This document shows, piece after piece, positions 29,379 through 40,915 of a stretch of DNA of 64,000 bases (position 1 is the stretch's first letter; every line of letters begins with the position of its first letter). The stretch lies in contig NZ_CABHWW010000039.1 in assembly GCF_902170305.1 (NCBI RefSeq), positions 62,001 to 126,000 on the forward strand, given 5' to 3'. Origin of the DNA: Yersinia alsatica (GTDB lineage Bacteria > Pseudomonadota > Gammaproteobacteria > Enterobacterales > Enterobacteriaceae). The position numbers were made by a program, and so were the translations under genes. The notes beneath the pieces are model-generated. The model did no database searches, was not told the DNA's origin, and saw only the letters and a program-made list of their open reading frames with translations.

Positions 29379-30521
29379 TTAATTATCTCTCAAGCCCCCT
29401 TTCGTCATTTCTCTCATTTCCTTAAAGTTACTGGATAATTCTTTTTCAAGTCGCTCTATTTTCTCTATTAAATTTGCTATATCTTTATTCGAAGCAGCCA
29501 TATCAGTTTCTTTAATTTTATTCATAGTGTTGGTATATTTTTTCTGTAATAAGGTTTGATACTCAGGATCACCGGTCGTATACTCATTTTTATTTATTCC
29601 TTTCGAACTGGCGATATCAACAGTATCTTCCTTTAAGTTGGGTGCAGTATACTCATTTTTATTTATTCCCTGCGAACCGACGCCATCAACAATATCTTCT
29701 TTTAAGTTAGGCGCTATATACTTCATATCTATCGTGTTAGAGGATGAGGAAAGTAGGTTTGAGAAAAAATCGCATATTTTATCCCACAAACTTCTTAGAT
29801 CAAATATGGAACTCAACTCATCACTACAGCCGTAAAATTTAATATTTAACACATTATCTTTTGTTAATATCTCACCGTCAGGTTTAAATTTAACGATCAA
29901 ATCCACTCTAACAAAAGGTTCATCACCTTGATATATCTCATGTATTTTTTTTATTGTTCCGTCGGGATTACATTCAGCATACTTATCATATTGTAGGGTA
30001 TGGTGCATGACCAGATTATTTTTGGCATCAAAATCAAAATTCATTGTACTCACACTTGGATGCATAGGATAAAACTTTAACTTATTAACTTCAAATAATT
30101 CATGAAGTTGCTTATTAACTGCCTTATCAATTATTGAGTTTTCTCTCTGTTGAGTAATTAATTTACCTAATTTAGTCGTTAACTTATCAGCTATGGCATC
30201 ATTTTCTTTTTGTAGATAACTATCTTTTATCGACATGAAATTTTCAGCGGAAACTGAAGGCTTTTTTATATCCATATTCTCTTGCGTGAATTGAATAGCA
30301 CTTAACTTACTCGATGGTGGGTTGTTTTCTCTTGGTGAATAAATATGATTTATCGATATAAATTTCTCGGCAGAAATTGAGATTTCTTTTATATTCTGAT
30401 GTTCCTGTTGGAATTTAATAATTGGGGAAGGAGGTGCATCCCCTCTATCCAATTTCATTATGTATTCATGATTGCCTTGATTTATATACGCAGGGAGTAA
30501 CCTTGTCGTTATGCTGTCCAT
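29379..30521 (-). CDS. Orphan AT-rich protein with internal repeats and effector-like WDKIxxFF motif
   Basis: 380 aa, family not recognised. GGAG lies about 8 bp before the ATG. No signal peptide or transmembrane helix; hydrophilic, Asn/Lys/Ile-rich and clearly more AT-rich than acnA or cysB, which suggests transfer. Two 28-residue repeats occur near residues 39-66 and 80-107 (shared SAE(K/N)F(I/M)SI core), two perfectly spaced 23-residue repeats at 270-292 and 293-315, and a C-terminal coiled coil (about 345-372). Residues 246-253 (WDKICDFF) resemble the WEK(I/M)xxFF motif of Salmonella SPI-2 effectors, though that motif is normally N-terminal. A secreted effector is a hypothesis only. Confidence 0.7.
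   Translation of the reverse strand: MDSITTRLLPAYINQGNHEYIMKLDRGDAPPSPIIKFQQEHQNIKEISISAEKFISINHIYSPRENNPPSSKLSAIQFTQENMDIKKPSVSAENFMSIKDSYLQKENDAIADKLTTKLGKLITQQRENSIIDKAVNKQLHELFEVNKLKFYPMHPSVSTMNFDFDAKNNLVMHHTLQYDKYAECNPDGTIKKIHEIYQGDEPFVRVDLIVKFKPDGEILTKDNVLNIKFYGCSDELSSIFDLRSLWDKICDFFSNLLSSSSNTIDMKYIAPNLKEDIVDGVGSQGINKNEYTAPNLKEDTVDIASSKGINKNEYTTGDPEYQTLLQKKYTNTMNKIKETDMAASNKDIANLIEKIERLEKELSSNFKEMREMTKGGLRDN
29577..29714 (-). repeat. Two 69-bp tandem repeats inside the orphan gene
   Basis: Encodes APNLKEDxVD...GINKNEYT twice in a row (residues 270-315). The two DNA copies differ at only a handful of positions, indicating recent duplication. Confidence 0.88.
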
Positions 30522-30642
30522 TGCTGTTCTCCAATTACCATTGAATATAGCCTCTATTGGTTTAACTCAACTCTAACCAATAGTCATAGACATCACTATA
30601 GATAAAACAAGATTAGCTGGCTTTCAATTTTTAACTAAATAA

Positions 30643-30671
30643 ATAAAAAACCACCTAAAATAAGGTGGCTT
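30643..30671 (-). terminator. Rho-independent terminator of cysB
   Basis: Read leftward: AAGCCACCT/AGGTGGTTT with a short loop, then a T-run (TTTTTTATT). 20 bp after the cysB stop. Confidence 0.9.
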
Positions 30672-30691
30672 AAATTATTAGTGCAGAAGAA

Positions 30692-32076
<1,385 letters not shown>

Positions 32077-32104
32077 TAAAAAAACCAGCCATTAAGGCTG
32101 GTTT
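32077..32104 (-). terminator. Rho-independent terminator of topA
   Basis: Read leftward: AAACCAGCC/GGCTGGTTT stem, TTAAT-type loop, T-run. 81 bp after the topA stop. Confidence 0.9.
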
Positions 32105-32185
32105 CAGTTGCGCAACTCGGTGCTGCACTTTGCCGCTTAGTGGCAGCCAATCAAGTTAGATGCTGCCACATGCTCAGTAAAGCAC

Positions 32186-34801
32186 TTATTTTTTAGCTTC
32201 CACCCATTTGCCGTCGATGTAGAAAGCAGACCAACCGGTAGCTTTGCCATCTTTCTCTGACGAAACATACTGTTGTTTGGTTTTACGGCTAAAGCGCACC
32301 ATGGTTTTATTACCCTCTTTATCCGTCACTGGCGCATCAGCCAGGTAACGTAATTTCTCAGGTAAACGGTCCTTGAAACGCACCAACTCTTCTACCAATG
32401 GCGCACGGGTTTCGCGCGATTTAGGGAAGGTATTGGCCGCCAGGAATACGCCAGCTGCACCATCTCGCAACACAAAATAGGCATCAGACTTTTCACATGG
32501 CAATTCTGGTAACGGGACCGGATCTTCTTTCGGTGGCGCAACTTCACCACTGCGCAAGATTTTACGGGTGTTTTTGCACTCATCATTGGTACAGCCCATG
32601 TACTTACCAAAACGCCCCATTTTCAGGTGCATTTCGGAACCACATTTCTCGCACTCAACAATTGGGCCTTCATACCCTTTGATTCGGAACTCGCCTTCTT
32701 CTATCTCATAACCATCACATGCCGGGTTATTACCGCAAACATGCAATTTACGTTGGTTATCGATTAGATAGCTATCCATGGCTGTGCCACATTTCTGGCA
32801 GCGGCGGCGGGCGCGTAATGCGTTAGTTTCCGCATCATCACCTTCCAGGATATTCAGAATTTCAGCTTCTGGCACCAGATTAATGGTGGTCTTGCAACGT
32901 TCTTTAGGTGGCAATGCATAACCCGAGCATCCTAAGAACACGCCCGTGCTAGCGGTACGAATCCCCATAGGACGGCCACAGGTTGGGCAGTCAATGCTGG
33001 TCATCACCATCTGATTTGGGCGCATACCGCCCTCTTCAGGATCTTTTTCGGCTTTTTCAAGCTGCTCACTGAATTCGGCGAAGAAACCATCCAACACCGC
33101 TTTCCACTCAGCCTGATCATTGGCGACTTGGTCCAAACCACTTTCCATGCGCGCAGTAAAGTCGTAATTCATCAACTCGCGGAAGTTCTCTTCCAGACGG
33201 TCAGTGACGATTTCACCCATTTTCTCTGCATAGAAACGACGGTTTTCTACCCGCACATAGCCACGATCCTGAATGGTCGAAATAATCGACGCATAAGTGG
33301 ATGGGCGGCCAATACCGCGTTTTTCCAGCTCTTTTACCAGTGATGCTTCACTGTATCGTGCCGGTGGCTTGGTGAAGTGCTGGCTTGGAATCAGTTTTTG
33401 TAAATCCAACTCACTACCCACTTCAATCACTGGCAAGGTGCGGTCTTCATCACCTTTACGCAGTGCCGGCATCACCTTGGTCCAACCATCAAACCGTAAG
33501 GTACGGCCTTTAGCACGCAGTTGGAAATCGCCCGCCTGCACAGTCAGTGTCGTAGAATCATACTTGGCCGGTGTCATCTGGCAGGCCACAAACTGACGCC
33601 AAATCAGCTGATACAGCTTCTGAGCGTCGGCTTCCATATCTTTTAACTGTTCAGCCAGCACATTCACATCAGAAGGACGAATAGCTTCATGCGCTTCTTG
33701 TGAGTTTTCTTTGCTGCTGTACTGATTTGGCGCCGATGGCAGATATTTATCACCAAAATTATCGCCAATATAACCGCGCACCATAGTCAGTGCATCCTGA
33801 CTTAAATTGGTGGAGTCAGTACGCATATAGGTGATATGACCCGCTTCATACAAGCGCTGCGCCATCATCATGGTTTTCTTCACACCAAAACTCAGGCGGG
33901 TACTGGCAGCCTGTTGCAAGGTGGAAGTAATAAATGGTGCACCCGGCTTGCTACTGGTCGGTTTATCTTCGCGATCCAGCACTTTATAGCGGGCATTTTC
34001 CAGCAGTTTCAGCGCGGCGTGAGTTTGCTCGCGATTTACTGGTTTAAATGGCTTGTCATGGGCATGAGTGACTTCCATTTGAATAGGAACTTCACCTTTT
34101 GCCAGCAAGTCGGCATGCAGTTCCCAATACTCTTCAGGAACGAATGCTTTGATGTCACGTTCGCGTTCCACCACCAGACGCACCGCAACCGACTGTACGC
34201 GCCCTGCTGACAGGCCACGGGCAATCTTTTTCCACAGCAGTGGCGAAACCATATAACCCACCACCCGGTCCATAAAGCGACGGGCTTGTTGGGCATTAAC
34301 CCGGTTGATATTTAATTCACCAGGTTGATTAAACGCCTGTTGGATGGCGTTCTTAGTGATTTCGTTAAATACCACACGGCTGAAACGCTTATCGTCACCA
34401 CCAATCACTTCCCGCAAATGCCAGGCAATAGCCTCTCCTTCGCGGTCAAGGTCGGTTGCGAGATAGATGTGGTCAGCGTTTTCAGCTAATGCTTTCAGCT
34501 CGGCAACCACTTTCTCTTTGCCGGGCAAAATTTCATACTGCGCTTTCCAGCCATGATAAGGATCGACGCCCATACGGTTAACTAAGGCAACCTTTTCGTC
34601 TTTCTTTACTTTAGTTTTGGGCTTGTCAGCTTTCTTGGCTTTATCTTCAGTTGAGTTAGCGCTCTTCTTACTGGCTGAGCCACTGGTCGGCAAATCACGA
34701 ATGTGACCGACACTGGACTTAACCACGTAGTCATTCCCTAAATATTTATTAATAGTTTTGGCTTTTGCCGGGGACTCAACTATTACGAGAGCTTTACCCA
34801 T
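32186..34801 (-). CDS. topA: DNA topoisomerase I
   Basis: 871 aa. Relaxes negative supercoils by a type IA mechanism. TOPRIM domain at the N-terminus ([33 protein letters not shown]). The active-site Tyr is in [12 protein letters not shown]. Three C-terminal four-Cys zinc ribbons (CPTC...C, CQKC...C, CEKC...C) are followed by a basic tail. A Lys-rich insert follows [10 protein letters not shown], as in enteric homologues. Confidence 0.98.
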   Translation of the reverse strand: MGKALVIVESPAKAKTINKYLGNDYVVKSSVGHIRDLPTSGSASKKSANSTEDKAKKADKPKTKVKKDEKVALVNRMGVDPYHGWKAQYEILPGKEKVVAELKALAENADHIYLATDLDREGEAIAWHLREVIGGDDKRFSRVVFNEITKNAIQQAFNQPGELNINRVNAQQARRFMDRVVGYMVSPLLWKKIARGLSAGRVQSVAVRLVVERERDIKAFVPEEYWELHADLLAKGEVPIQMEVTHAHDKPFKPVNREQTHAALKLLENARYKVLDREDKPTSSKPGAPFITSTLQQAASTRLSFGVKKTMMMAQRLYEAGHITYMRTDSTNLSQDALTMVRGYIGDNFGDKYLPSAPNQYSSKENSQEAHEAIRPSDVNVLAEQLKDMEADAQKLYQLIWRQFVACQMTPAKYDSTTLTVQAGDFQLRAKGRTLRFDGWTKVMPALRKGDEDRTLPVIEVGSELDLQKLIPSQHFTKPPARYSEASLVKELEKRGIGRPSTYASIISTIQDRGYVRVENRRFYAEKMGEIVTDRLEENFRELMNYDFTARMESGLDQVANDQAEWKAVLDGFFAEFSEQLEKAEKDPEEGGMRPNQMVMTSIDCPTCGRPMGIRTASTGVFLGCSGYALPPKERCKTTINLVPEAEILNILEGDDAETNALRARRRCQKCGTAMDSYLIDNQRKLHVCGNNPACDGYEIEEGEFRIKGYEGPIVECEKCGSEMHLKMGRFGKYMGCTNDECKNTRKILRSGEVAPPKEDPVPLPELPCEKSDAYFVLRDGAAGVFLAANTFPKSRETRAPLVEELVRFKDRLPEKLRYLADAPVTDKEGNKTMVRFSRKTKQQYVSSEKDGKATGWSAFYIDGKWVEAKK

Positions 34802-35209
34802 AATTACCTTTACCTAAATTATTTCTTCTAAAAGAAGGTTTTTATCTTGCCGTACCGCGGCATTCTGAATCTCTTTTTTATATTGCGGTACTTTTTCAGG
34901 AGATCAACCTGTTTTTTTGATCGGAGCCATAAAAGAGTCATCCGAAACAGACCAGGCTATCCCGCAAAATCTTTGCCTGTGCCCAGAGCAACAGTCGTAA
35001 ATTTTGCCCTATGGCGTCAACAAAACCTTCCACCTAATAGTATAAAATCCCACACTGTACCTGATAAAAAGCGCCACGCAACCTAATTAGCTCGGAATCT
35101 GAATTTATCCAATTGTGCTGACAAAACCATCAATGACTCGAATAAACCTTAGTCGGTTTGCGAACAAATGCTAACCCGCAGTAGAATAGTGAAAGAAATT
35201 ACCTTGTTC
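34802..35209. other. Divergent topA-yciN control region
   Basis: About 400 bp without an ORF. 50 bp before topA lies a 7-bp inverted repeat GTACCGC (34852-34858) / GCGGTAC (34885-34891), with TGCCGTACCGCGGCA itself also palindromic. It should hold the supercoiling- and stress-responsive topA promoters; exact boxes not assigned. Confidence 0.45.
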
Positions 35210-35247
35210 TGAGGAAATATAATTGTTGTGAGGAAATATAATGTTTG
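35210..35247 (+). repeat. 19-bp tandem duplication covering the yciN ribosome-binding site
   Basis: TGAGGAAATATAATTGTTG (35210-35228) is followed at once by TGAGGAAATATAATGTTTG (35229-35247). The second copy supplies both GAGG and the ATG; the first has ATT where the start would be. The mRNA therefore carries two identical GAGGAAATATAAT signals. Confidence 0.9.
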
Positions 35248-35492
35248 TAAACACCGCACCTATTGAGCGTAATAAATTGTTGGCAGAGGCTAATGAGATT
35301 ATTCGCCAGCATGAAGATTATCTGCAGGGTATGCAGGCCACTGACGTTGAGCAAAAAGGCTCAGTATTAGTATTTCGCGGCGAATACTTCCTCGACCCAG
35401 ATGGTTTACCAACGCCAAAAACCACCGCGGTATTTAATATGTTCAAACATCTGGCGCATGTTTTGTCTGCTAAATATCATTTAATCGATTAA
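35241..35492 (+). CDS. yciN: YciN family protein (DUF2498)
   Basis: 83 aa soluble protein: [33 protein letters not shown] and a C-terminal [10 protein letters not shown] helix match YciN, which also lies next to topA in E. coli. Function unknown. Followed by a bidirectional terminator shared with sohB. Confidence 0.92.
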   Translation: MFVNTAPIERNKLLAEANEIIRQHEDYLQGMQATDVEQKGSVLVFRGEYFLDPDGLPTPKTTAVFNMFKHLAHVLSAKYHLID

Positions 35493-35548
35493 TGGCAGAT
35501 TACTCTTCTATTTATTGCTTCTTGTTTTAGCTATTGAGCAAAAAATAA

Positions 35549-35573
35549 CAGGGGGCTAAGCCCCCTGCTTTTA
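35549..35573. terminator. Bidirectional terminator between yciN and sohB
   Basis: CAGGGGGCT/AGCCCCCTG stem. TTTTAT follows on the plus strand and TTATTTTTT on the minus strand, so it serves both convergent genes. Confidence 0.9.
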
Positions 35574-35599
35574 TCCTACAACATTCATATCACATCAGG

Positions 35600-36646
35600 T
35601 TATAGCAGTGGTTTTTCACCACGCTGCCACCAGCGTAATAATAAACGATCCACACTTTCTGCGGCGCTACCGGTAAAACGATCCATTAGACGTTTACGGC
35701 GAGAATAACGAACACCAATGACTTCGTGGTTATCCATTTCAGCAATCAGTAAATCATCACTGGTACCAATGGCATCAACCAAGCCTTTCTCTTTGGCTTG
35801 TGTCCCAAACCAATGTTCACCGGTCGCCACAGCATCAATGTCTAAAGAGGGGCGCTGCTGCTGAACGAACTGCTTGAATAACAGATGTGTTTCATTCAGA
35901 TCTTCGCGGAATTTCTCACGACCTTGTTCAGTATTTTCACCAAACAGCGTGAGAGTTCGCTTAAACTCTCCTGCGGTATGCAGCTCTACATCAATATCAT
36001 TCTTTTTCAGCAAACGATGGAAGTTAGGTATCTGTGCAACCACACCGATAGAGCCGATAATAGCAAAAGGCGCGCTAATAATGCGGTCAGCTACGCAGGC
36101 CATCATATAGCCCCCGCTGGCAGCCACTTTATCTACCGCCACCGTCAGACGGATGCCTTTGTGGCGCAAACGCTCTAACTGGGAAGCGGCCAGACCGTAG
36201 CCATGAACCACGCCCCCCGGGCTTTCGAGCCGAAGTAACACTTCATCTTGTGCTGTGGCAACCGCGAGTACCGCCGAAATTTCTTCGCGCAATGATGTCA
36301 CTTCATGTGCATCAATGCTGCCTTTGAAATCAATGACATATAAGCAGGGCTTTCCTGTCGCCACCGCGCCTGCTTTAGCACGCTGTTTCTTCAGTTTTTG
36401 ATCGGATTTTTGCTGCTTTTTAAATTCTTTGCTCCAGGCTTTTTGTTCAGCATGACTCATGCGCGCCAGCCGCATTTCACGCTGCATTTCCTTATATTGC
36501 TCACCCAGATCAACCAGATTAAGCTCTCCCCGTTGCCCTTGTTTTCTCATTCCTTGGCTGACAATCAGTAATACTACCGCACCAATCGCGACCACAATGG
36601 TCACCACCTTAGCGAGAAACAGTCCGTACAGCGAAAATAACTCCAC
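35600..36646 (-). CDS. sohB: Inner-membrane serine protease SohB (S49 family)
   Basis: 348 aa. Membrane segment about residues 8-30 followed by a charged linker. The protease domain has the nucleophile Ser in AASGGYMMACVAD, preceded by RLESPGGVVHGYG. S49/SppA relatives cut peptides in or near the membrane. Length equals the family norm. Confidence 0.95.
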   Translation of the reverse strand: MELFSLYGLFLAKVVTIVVAIGAVVLLIVSQGMRKQGQRGELNLVDLGEQYKEMQREMRLARMSHAEQKAWSKEFKKQQKSDQKLKKQRAKAGAVATGKPCLYVIDFKGSIDAHEVTSLREEISAVLAVATAQDEVLLRLESPGGVVHGYGLAASQLERLRHKGIRLTVAVDKVAASGGYMMACVADRIISAPFAIIGSIGVVAQIPNFHRLLKKNDIDVELHTAGEFKRTLTLFGENTEQGREKFREDLNETHLLFKQFVQQQRPSLDIDAVATGEHWFGTQAKEKGLVDAIGTSDDLLIAEMDNHEVIGVRYSRRKRLMDRFTGSAAESVDRLLLRWWQRGEKPLL

Positions 36647-36817
36647 AAATACCGCCTTTATTCATCTGCTATTAAAGAGATACCTGCATTCTAGCGAACC
36701 CATCGGCCGCCGTCTTGCGCAAATGAAAAATTGCATTGGTTTCGCTTAAATATAAGAATGTAAGAGATATCGCGGCACACGAAAGTCAAAGACCCGCCGC
36801 TAGGAAGAGGAATAATT

Positions 36818-37579
36818 ATGCATTACCAACCTAAAGATGACCTGCTCGATAATCGTACTATTCTCATCACGGGAGCAGGCGACGGCATTGGTCGCGAAGC
36901 GGCGCTGACTTACGCACGCTTTGGCGCCCATTTGATTCTGGTGGGCAGAACAGAAAGCAAATTAGTTGCCGTGCAACAGCAGATTGCCGCAGCAGGAGGC
37001 CATCCAGTCTTGGTTTTGGTATTAGATCTCTTGCACGCAACACAGCAAGATTGCCAGCAATTAGCTCAGACTCTCGGCAGTCAAATATCGCATTTAGACG
37101 GCGTTCTGCACAATGCCGGCTTATTAGGTGACGTTGCCCCAATGATCGATCAAAATATTGCGGTCTGGCAAGACGTCATGCAAGTGAATGTCAATGCAAC
37201 TTTTATGCTCACTCAAGCACTATTACCCTTACTGCTTAAATCTCCCAGCGCCTCTCTGGTGTTCACCAGTTCCAGTGTCGGCCGCCAAGGGCGCGCTGAA
37301 TGGGGAGCTTACGCCGTATCAAAATTCGCCACTGAGGGCATGATGCAAGTGCTGGCGGAGGAATATAAACACAGTAATCTGCGCGTTAATTGCATTAATC
37401 CCGGTGGAACCCGTACTCAGATGCGTGCAAGCGCTTTCCCTGACGAGAACGCTGACAAGTTAAAAACACCCGCAGATATTATGCCGCTGTATCTCTACTT
37501 AATGGGCGACGATAGCCGCAGAAAGACCGGCATTAGCTTCGACGCACAACCAGGCCGTAAAGCCGGCCCCGCAGAATAA
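36818..37579 (+). CDS. yciK: Short-chain dehydrogenase YciK
   Basis: 253 aa, classical SDR: nucleotide-binding ITGAGDGIG (residues 17-25), HNAGLLG, catalytic Ser in FTSSSVG and YAVSK. Substrate unknown. AGGAAGAGGAA precedes the ATG. 11 bp upstream of btuR, as in E. coli, so the two are probably co-transcribed. Confidence 0.95.
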   Translation: MHYQPKDDLLDNRTILITGAGDGIGREAALTYARFGAHLILVGRTESKLVAVQQQIAAAGGHPVLVLVLDLLHATQQDCQQLAQTLGSQISHLDGVLHNAGLLGDVAPMIDQNIAVWQDVMQVNVNATFMLTQALLPLLLKSPSASLVFTSSSVGRQGRAEWGAYAVSKFATEGMMQVLAEEYKHSNLRVNCINPGGTRTQMRASAFPDENADKLKTPADIMPLYLYLMGDDSRRKTGISFDAQPGRKAGPAE

Positions 37580-37590
37580 AGGAAGGTTTT

Positions 37591-38181
37591 ATGTCTGAAG
37601 AACGTCACCAACAGCGCCAACAGAAAATAAAAGAAAAAGTTGAATCTCGGGTTGCCGCCGCGCAGGAAATTCGCGGTATTTTGATTGTTTTTACCGGCAA
37701 TGGTAAAGGCAAAACAACTGCCGCATTTGGTACGGTAACACGGGCGGTTGGTCATGGTTTAAAAGCTGGAGTCATACAGTTTATAAAAGGCGAGTGGCCA
37801 AACGGTGAGAAAAATCTTTTGCAACAACATGGGGTTGAGTTTCAGGTGATGGCAACCGGGTTTACCTGGAATACACAGAATAGAGAAACGGATACCGCTG
37901 CCTGTCAGGGGGTTTGGCAACACGCGCTGCGTATGTTAGCTGACCCATCGCTGGACTTAGTGGTACTGGATGAGCTGACTTATATGGTGGCTTATGACTA
38001 TCTACCACTGGATGAGGTTGTGAATGCGCTAAAGCAGCGCCCTACCCATCAAACTGTCATCATTACCGGTCGTGGTTGCCATCGAGACTTGTTGGAAATG
38101 GCAGATACGGTCAGTGAATTGCGTCCGGTCAAACATGCCTTTGATGCTGGAATTAAAGCTCAGCAAGGTATTGATTGGTGA
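37591..38181 (+). CDS. btuR: Corrinoid (cob(I)alamin) adenosyltransferase
   Basis: 196 aa. Transfers adenosine from ATP to reduced cobalamin (also called CobO/CobA). The reversed P-loop FTGNGKGKTTAA spans residues 35-45; DLVVLDELTYM and ITGRGCHRDLLEMAD are conserved. Strong AAGGAAGG ribosome-binding site. Ends with its own terminator. Confidence 0.96.
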   Translation: MSEERHQQRQQKIKEKVESRVAAAQEIRGILIVFTGNGKGKTTAAFGTVTRAVGHGLKAGVIQFIKGEWPNGEKNLLQQHGVEFQVMATGFTWNTQNRETDTAACQGVWQHALRMLADPSLDLVVLDELTYMVAYDYLPLDEVVNALKQRPTHQTVIITGRGCHRDLLEMADTVSELRPVKHAFDAGIKAQQGIDW

Positions 38182-38208
38182 CTACCGCCCCGCTTCAATA
38201 ACAAAAAG

Positions 38209-38243
38209 ATGCCGCGGGGAAAAGCCTGCGGCATTTATCTTTA
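38209..38243 (+). terminator. Rho-independent terminator of yciK-btuR
   Basis: ATGCCGC/GCGGCAT stem with a 12-nt loop, then TTATCTTT; 27 bp after btuR. Confidence 0.8.
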
Positions 38244-38275
38244 AAGAACATCCTAATATCGCTAACCGATATTAC

Positions 38276-38566
38276 CTACTGTTCCCCTCCTGAGAAAAGT
38301 ACCGGCATATTTGCGGGTGTTAATATTCCCATTGCTGGCGTTAGAGTTCCCATTGCGGAGGTAGCCTGGCCTGTCGGTGGTGTCTTTTGCTGGGTGCTAC
38401 CAAAATAGCAAAGTGTTTTCCAAGGCTGTGAAAGAGGGCTACAAGTTTTTTCACAAATATCACCGTAGTGGGAGTGCGGGCCACTGCAAGCATAAGTCAT
38501 TGAGGAAAATCCGGTACCGACAACAAATAAGATTGCTGTGCTGGTCATTAACAGAGATTTTTTCAT
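38276..38566 (-). CDS. Small secreted cysteine-containing protein, unknown family
   Basis: 96 aa, not recognised. AAGGAG before the ATG gives strong support. Signal peptide residues 1-26 (ending MTYA). The mature protein begins with a Cys and has four in its first 27 residues (Cys27, 38, 42, 53), with His31 and His33 between; two disulfides or a metal site are possible. The C-terminal half is Pro/Thr/Met-rich with a short repeat (PAMGILTPA). The cleavage context is not a good lipobox. No family assigned. Confidence 0.7.
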   Translation of the reverse strand: MKKSLLMTSTAILFVVGTGFSSMTYACSGPHSHYGDICEKTCSPLSQPWKTLCYFGSTQQKTPPTGQATSAMGTLTPAMGILTPANMPVLFSGGEQ

Positions 38567-38807
38567 GGTAATGCTCCTTAGAGTTTAAATCTGATGGGGT
38601 ATTTATATATTCCCCAAGAGCACTGTAACCATTTGAAATAGCATAAGACCAGAGCTATCCGGTGATGGTTGACCTAATGTTTATGCTGTCAAACCTTTCC
38701 TGATAGGTAGTTTATATATTCGAAACAATCAGTGTCAGTTTTTTATACTTTAGGGAGAAAAGTGAAATAGAGGAAAGGCAGGAAATAGAGTGATATTAGA
38801 AATAACG

Positions 38808-38835
38808 AATGGGAAGAAAGTTATTTCTTCCCATT
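38808..38835 (-). terminator. 12-bp stem hairpin downstream of rluB
   Basis: AATGGGAAGAAA/TTTCTTCCCATT, perfect stem, 4-nt loop, 7 bp past the rluB stop. The leftward tail is only moderately T-rich (CGTTATTTC). Confidence 0.6.
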
Positions 38836-38842
38836 TTGGCGA

Positions 38843-39871
38843 TTACCCGCGCTTGTTCGACCCGCGACGCCCAGCCGTTGCTGCTGGAGCTGCATTACCC
38901 GCATTTTGACGGGTGGAGCCTTTGCGTGCCGAACCTTGACGGCCAGCAACCTGACGGCCAGCGACTTCAGTATGGCGTTTAACTGCACGACGGATCTGAT
39001 TCGCTTTCACCCGGCGTCTGTCTTTTTCTACCGGCAGCTTGCTGACAGTTTCAGAATCCAGTTCAACCAGTTCGCGCAGATAGTTAGTCGCGCTCAGATC
39101 TAATTCAGTCCAGCCACCACGTGGTAGACCTTTTGGCAGATTGATATCACCATAGCGAACACGAATCAGGCGGCTAACCTGCACGCCGACAGCTTCCCAT
39201 AAGCGGCGAACTTCACGATTGCGCCCTTCGGTCAGAGTGACGTTATACCATTGGTTAATCCCTTCGCCACCTTGGAATTTAATGGTGCGGAATGCCGCAG
39301 GACCATCTTCCAATTGCACACCACGGCTCAGTTGCTTGATTTTTTCATCATCAATTTGACCAAATACCCGCACCGCATATTCGCGCTCAACTTCACGACT
39401 TGGATGCATCAGGCGGTTGGCCAGCTCACCGTCAGTGGTGAACAGCAATAAGCCGGAGGTATTCACATCCAAACGGCCTACCGCTACCCAGCGCGAACCA
39501 CGCAGCTTTGGCAGACGATCAAACACCGTTGGGCGGCCTTCAGGATCATTACGAGTACAAAGTTCACCTTCTGGCTTGTAATACGCCAGAACTCGGCAGA
39601 CGGCTTCTTCAGACTCTTTAATAGAAAGAAGATGGCCATCCAGGCGAATTTTAGTGGCCTGAGTGACTTCAACACGATCACCCAACTTTGATATTTTACC
39701 ATCAACGCTGACGCGGCCCTGCTGAATGATTGTTTCGATTTCCCGACGAGAACCATGACCGGCTCGTGCCAAGATTTTCTGTAATTTTTCACCCACAACT
39801 TTATCGCCCTGTGGTTTAGGGCCTTGTGGCTTTGAGTTTGGTAATTTTTGGTCTTCTGACTTCTCGCTCAT
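38843..39871 (-). CDS. rluB: 23S rRNA pseudouridine synthase RluB
   Basis: 342 aa. Makes pseudouridine 2605 in 23S rRNA. N-terminal S4 RNA-binding domain (residues about 28-75), catalytic Asp135 in [13 protein letters not shown], and [11 protein letters not shown]. The last 60 residues are a long basic, Gly/Arg/Ala-rich tail ([23 protein letters not shown]) that varies between species. In E. coli the yciO side lies nearby; here 14 kb of accessory DNA intervenes. Confidence 0.95.
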   Translation of the reverse strand: MSEKSEDQKLPNSKPQGPKPQGDKVVGEKLQKILARAGHGSRREIETIIQQGRVSVDGKISKLGDRVEVTQATKIRLDGHLLSIKESEEAVCRVLAYYKPEGELCTRNDPEGRPTVFDRLPKLRGSRWVAVGRLDVNTSGLLLFTTDGELANRLMHPSREVEREYAVRVFGQIDDEKIKQLSRGVQLEDGPAAFRTIKFQGGEGINQWYNVTLTEGRNREVRRLWEAVGVQVSRLIRVRYGDINLPKGLPRGGWTELDLSATNYLRELVELDSETVSKLPVEKDRRRVKANQIRRAVKRHTEVAGRQVAGRQGSARKGSTRQNAGNAAPAATAGRRGSNKRG

Positions 39872-40370
39872 TGAGCAACCTCTAATGTCGCCTTCACAGG
39901 CGTCAGTTTTAACTATAGAATCAATACGTTAGCTTAATGTTTCATTAGATCTCAATGAGTTACAACATTAAGGCACACAATATGGACACCAAATTGGTGA
40001 ACAACAGGCCTAAGTTTACCACAGAGCGCAATGGATTTTTTTATATTAATTTCAGGCTTTCCAATGTTAGATAACCCAATAGCAATGAATTACTCAGCAT
40101 TAGTAACCAAGGCGCATTTGAGAACGGAAGATCGCTGTGAATTCTTTGTGCTTCTTCTAGCCCGTTTCAGCGTGACGTAAAGCAATATGTTTTATTGTCC
40201 TCGGATATTTTCAGCCAGTCGATTATTGGTGACTCGTTACTATTTTTACTGGTCTACAATCAAATTGATACTGAGCTTTTATGTTGAAGTTACTGGCAAA
40301 TAACAGGAAATATGAGTGTAATCAATGCCAATTTAATTACCTTTAATTTCATACGTTAAGGAACGCGTCC
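39872..40370. other. 499-bp region at the rluB edge of the island
   Basis: No supported gene. It marks the left boundary of the accessory region: base composition falls to AT-rich within it. A 38-codon ATG frame at 40063-40179 has no ribosome-binding site and no recognisable relatives. No tRNA or direct-repeat attachment site was seen. Confidence 0.45.
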
Positions 40371-40850
40371 ATGCCTGAAACTATTAATCCCGTTGCCCTG
40401 GTTGCATCAACAACACCTATTAGCTCCAAACCTTCGAGCTATCCAGAACCCTTTGCGTCCAGAGTGTCCGGCAAAGAGAAGCATCCCCTTAGTGATTTAT
40501 TTAGCCTCACAAATTTTGGCGTCAACTACACCCGTCTAAGCCCAGGTGCAACATCAGCACTGCGGCACGCCCACACAAAACAAGATGAGTTCATATATAT
40601 CCTGCATGGAAATCCTACTTTGCATACTGATGAAGGTTTTACAAAACTCGCTCCAGGAATGTGCGCAGGTTTCAAGGCTGGCAACGGCAATGGTCACTGC
40701 CTGATAAATGAGTCAGCAGAAGATGTTGTTTACCTTGAGGTTGGCGACAGGACTTCAGAAACCGAAGTCAACTATCCAGACGATGATTTGAAAGCCATTG
40801 TTGCAGATGGTAAATGGATTTTCGTTCACAACAATGGGGTTCCATATTGA
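40371..40850 (+). CDS. Cupin-domain protein
   Basis: 159 aa. Single cupin barrel about residues 50-130: motif 1 has His66, His68 and Glu73 (RHAHTKQDEFIYILHG), motif 2 lies in GMCAGFKAGNGNGHCLIN. The TSETEVNYPDDDL tail is seen in cupins loosely annotated as sugar isomerase or dioxygenase-like; no substrate can be assigned. AAGGAACG precedes the ATG. First gene of the island, apparently monocistronic. Confidence 0.85.
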   Translation: MPETINPVALVASTTPISSKPSSYPEPFASRVSGKEKHPLSDLFSLTNFGVNYTRLSPGATSALRHAHTKQDEFIYILHGNPTLHTDEGFTKLAPGMCAGFKAGNGNGHCLINESAEDVVYLEVGDRTSETEVNYPDDDLKAIVADGKWIFVHNNGVPY

Positions 40851-40915
40851 TGGCTGTTCCATTGCGGGTAGGTACAACCTGCTCGCTGAAACAGCGATAG
40901 ACCTGAGGTGGCGTA

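Noticed and set aside
40063-40179. 38-codon ATG frame in the rluB-cupin gap
   Set aside because: No ribosome-binding site or recognisable family; kept as non-coding.
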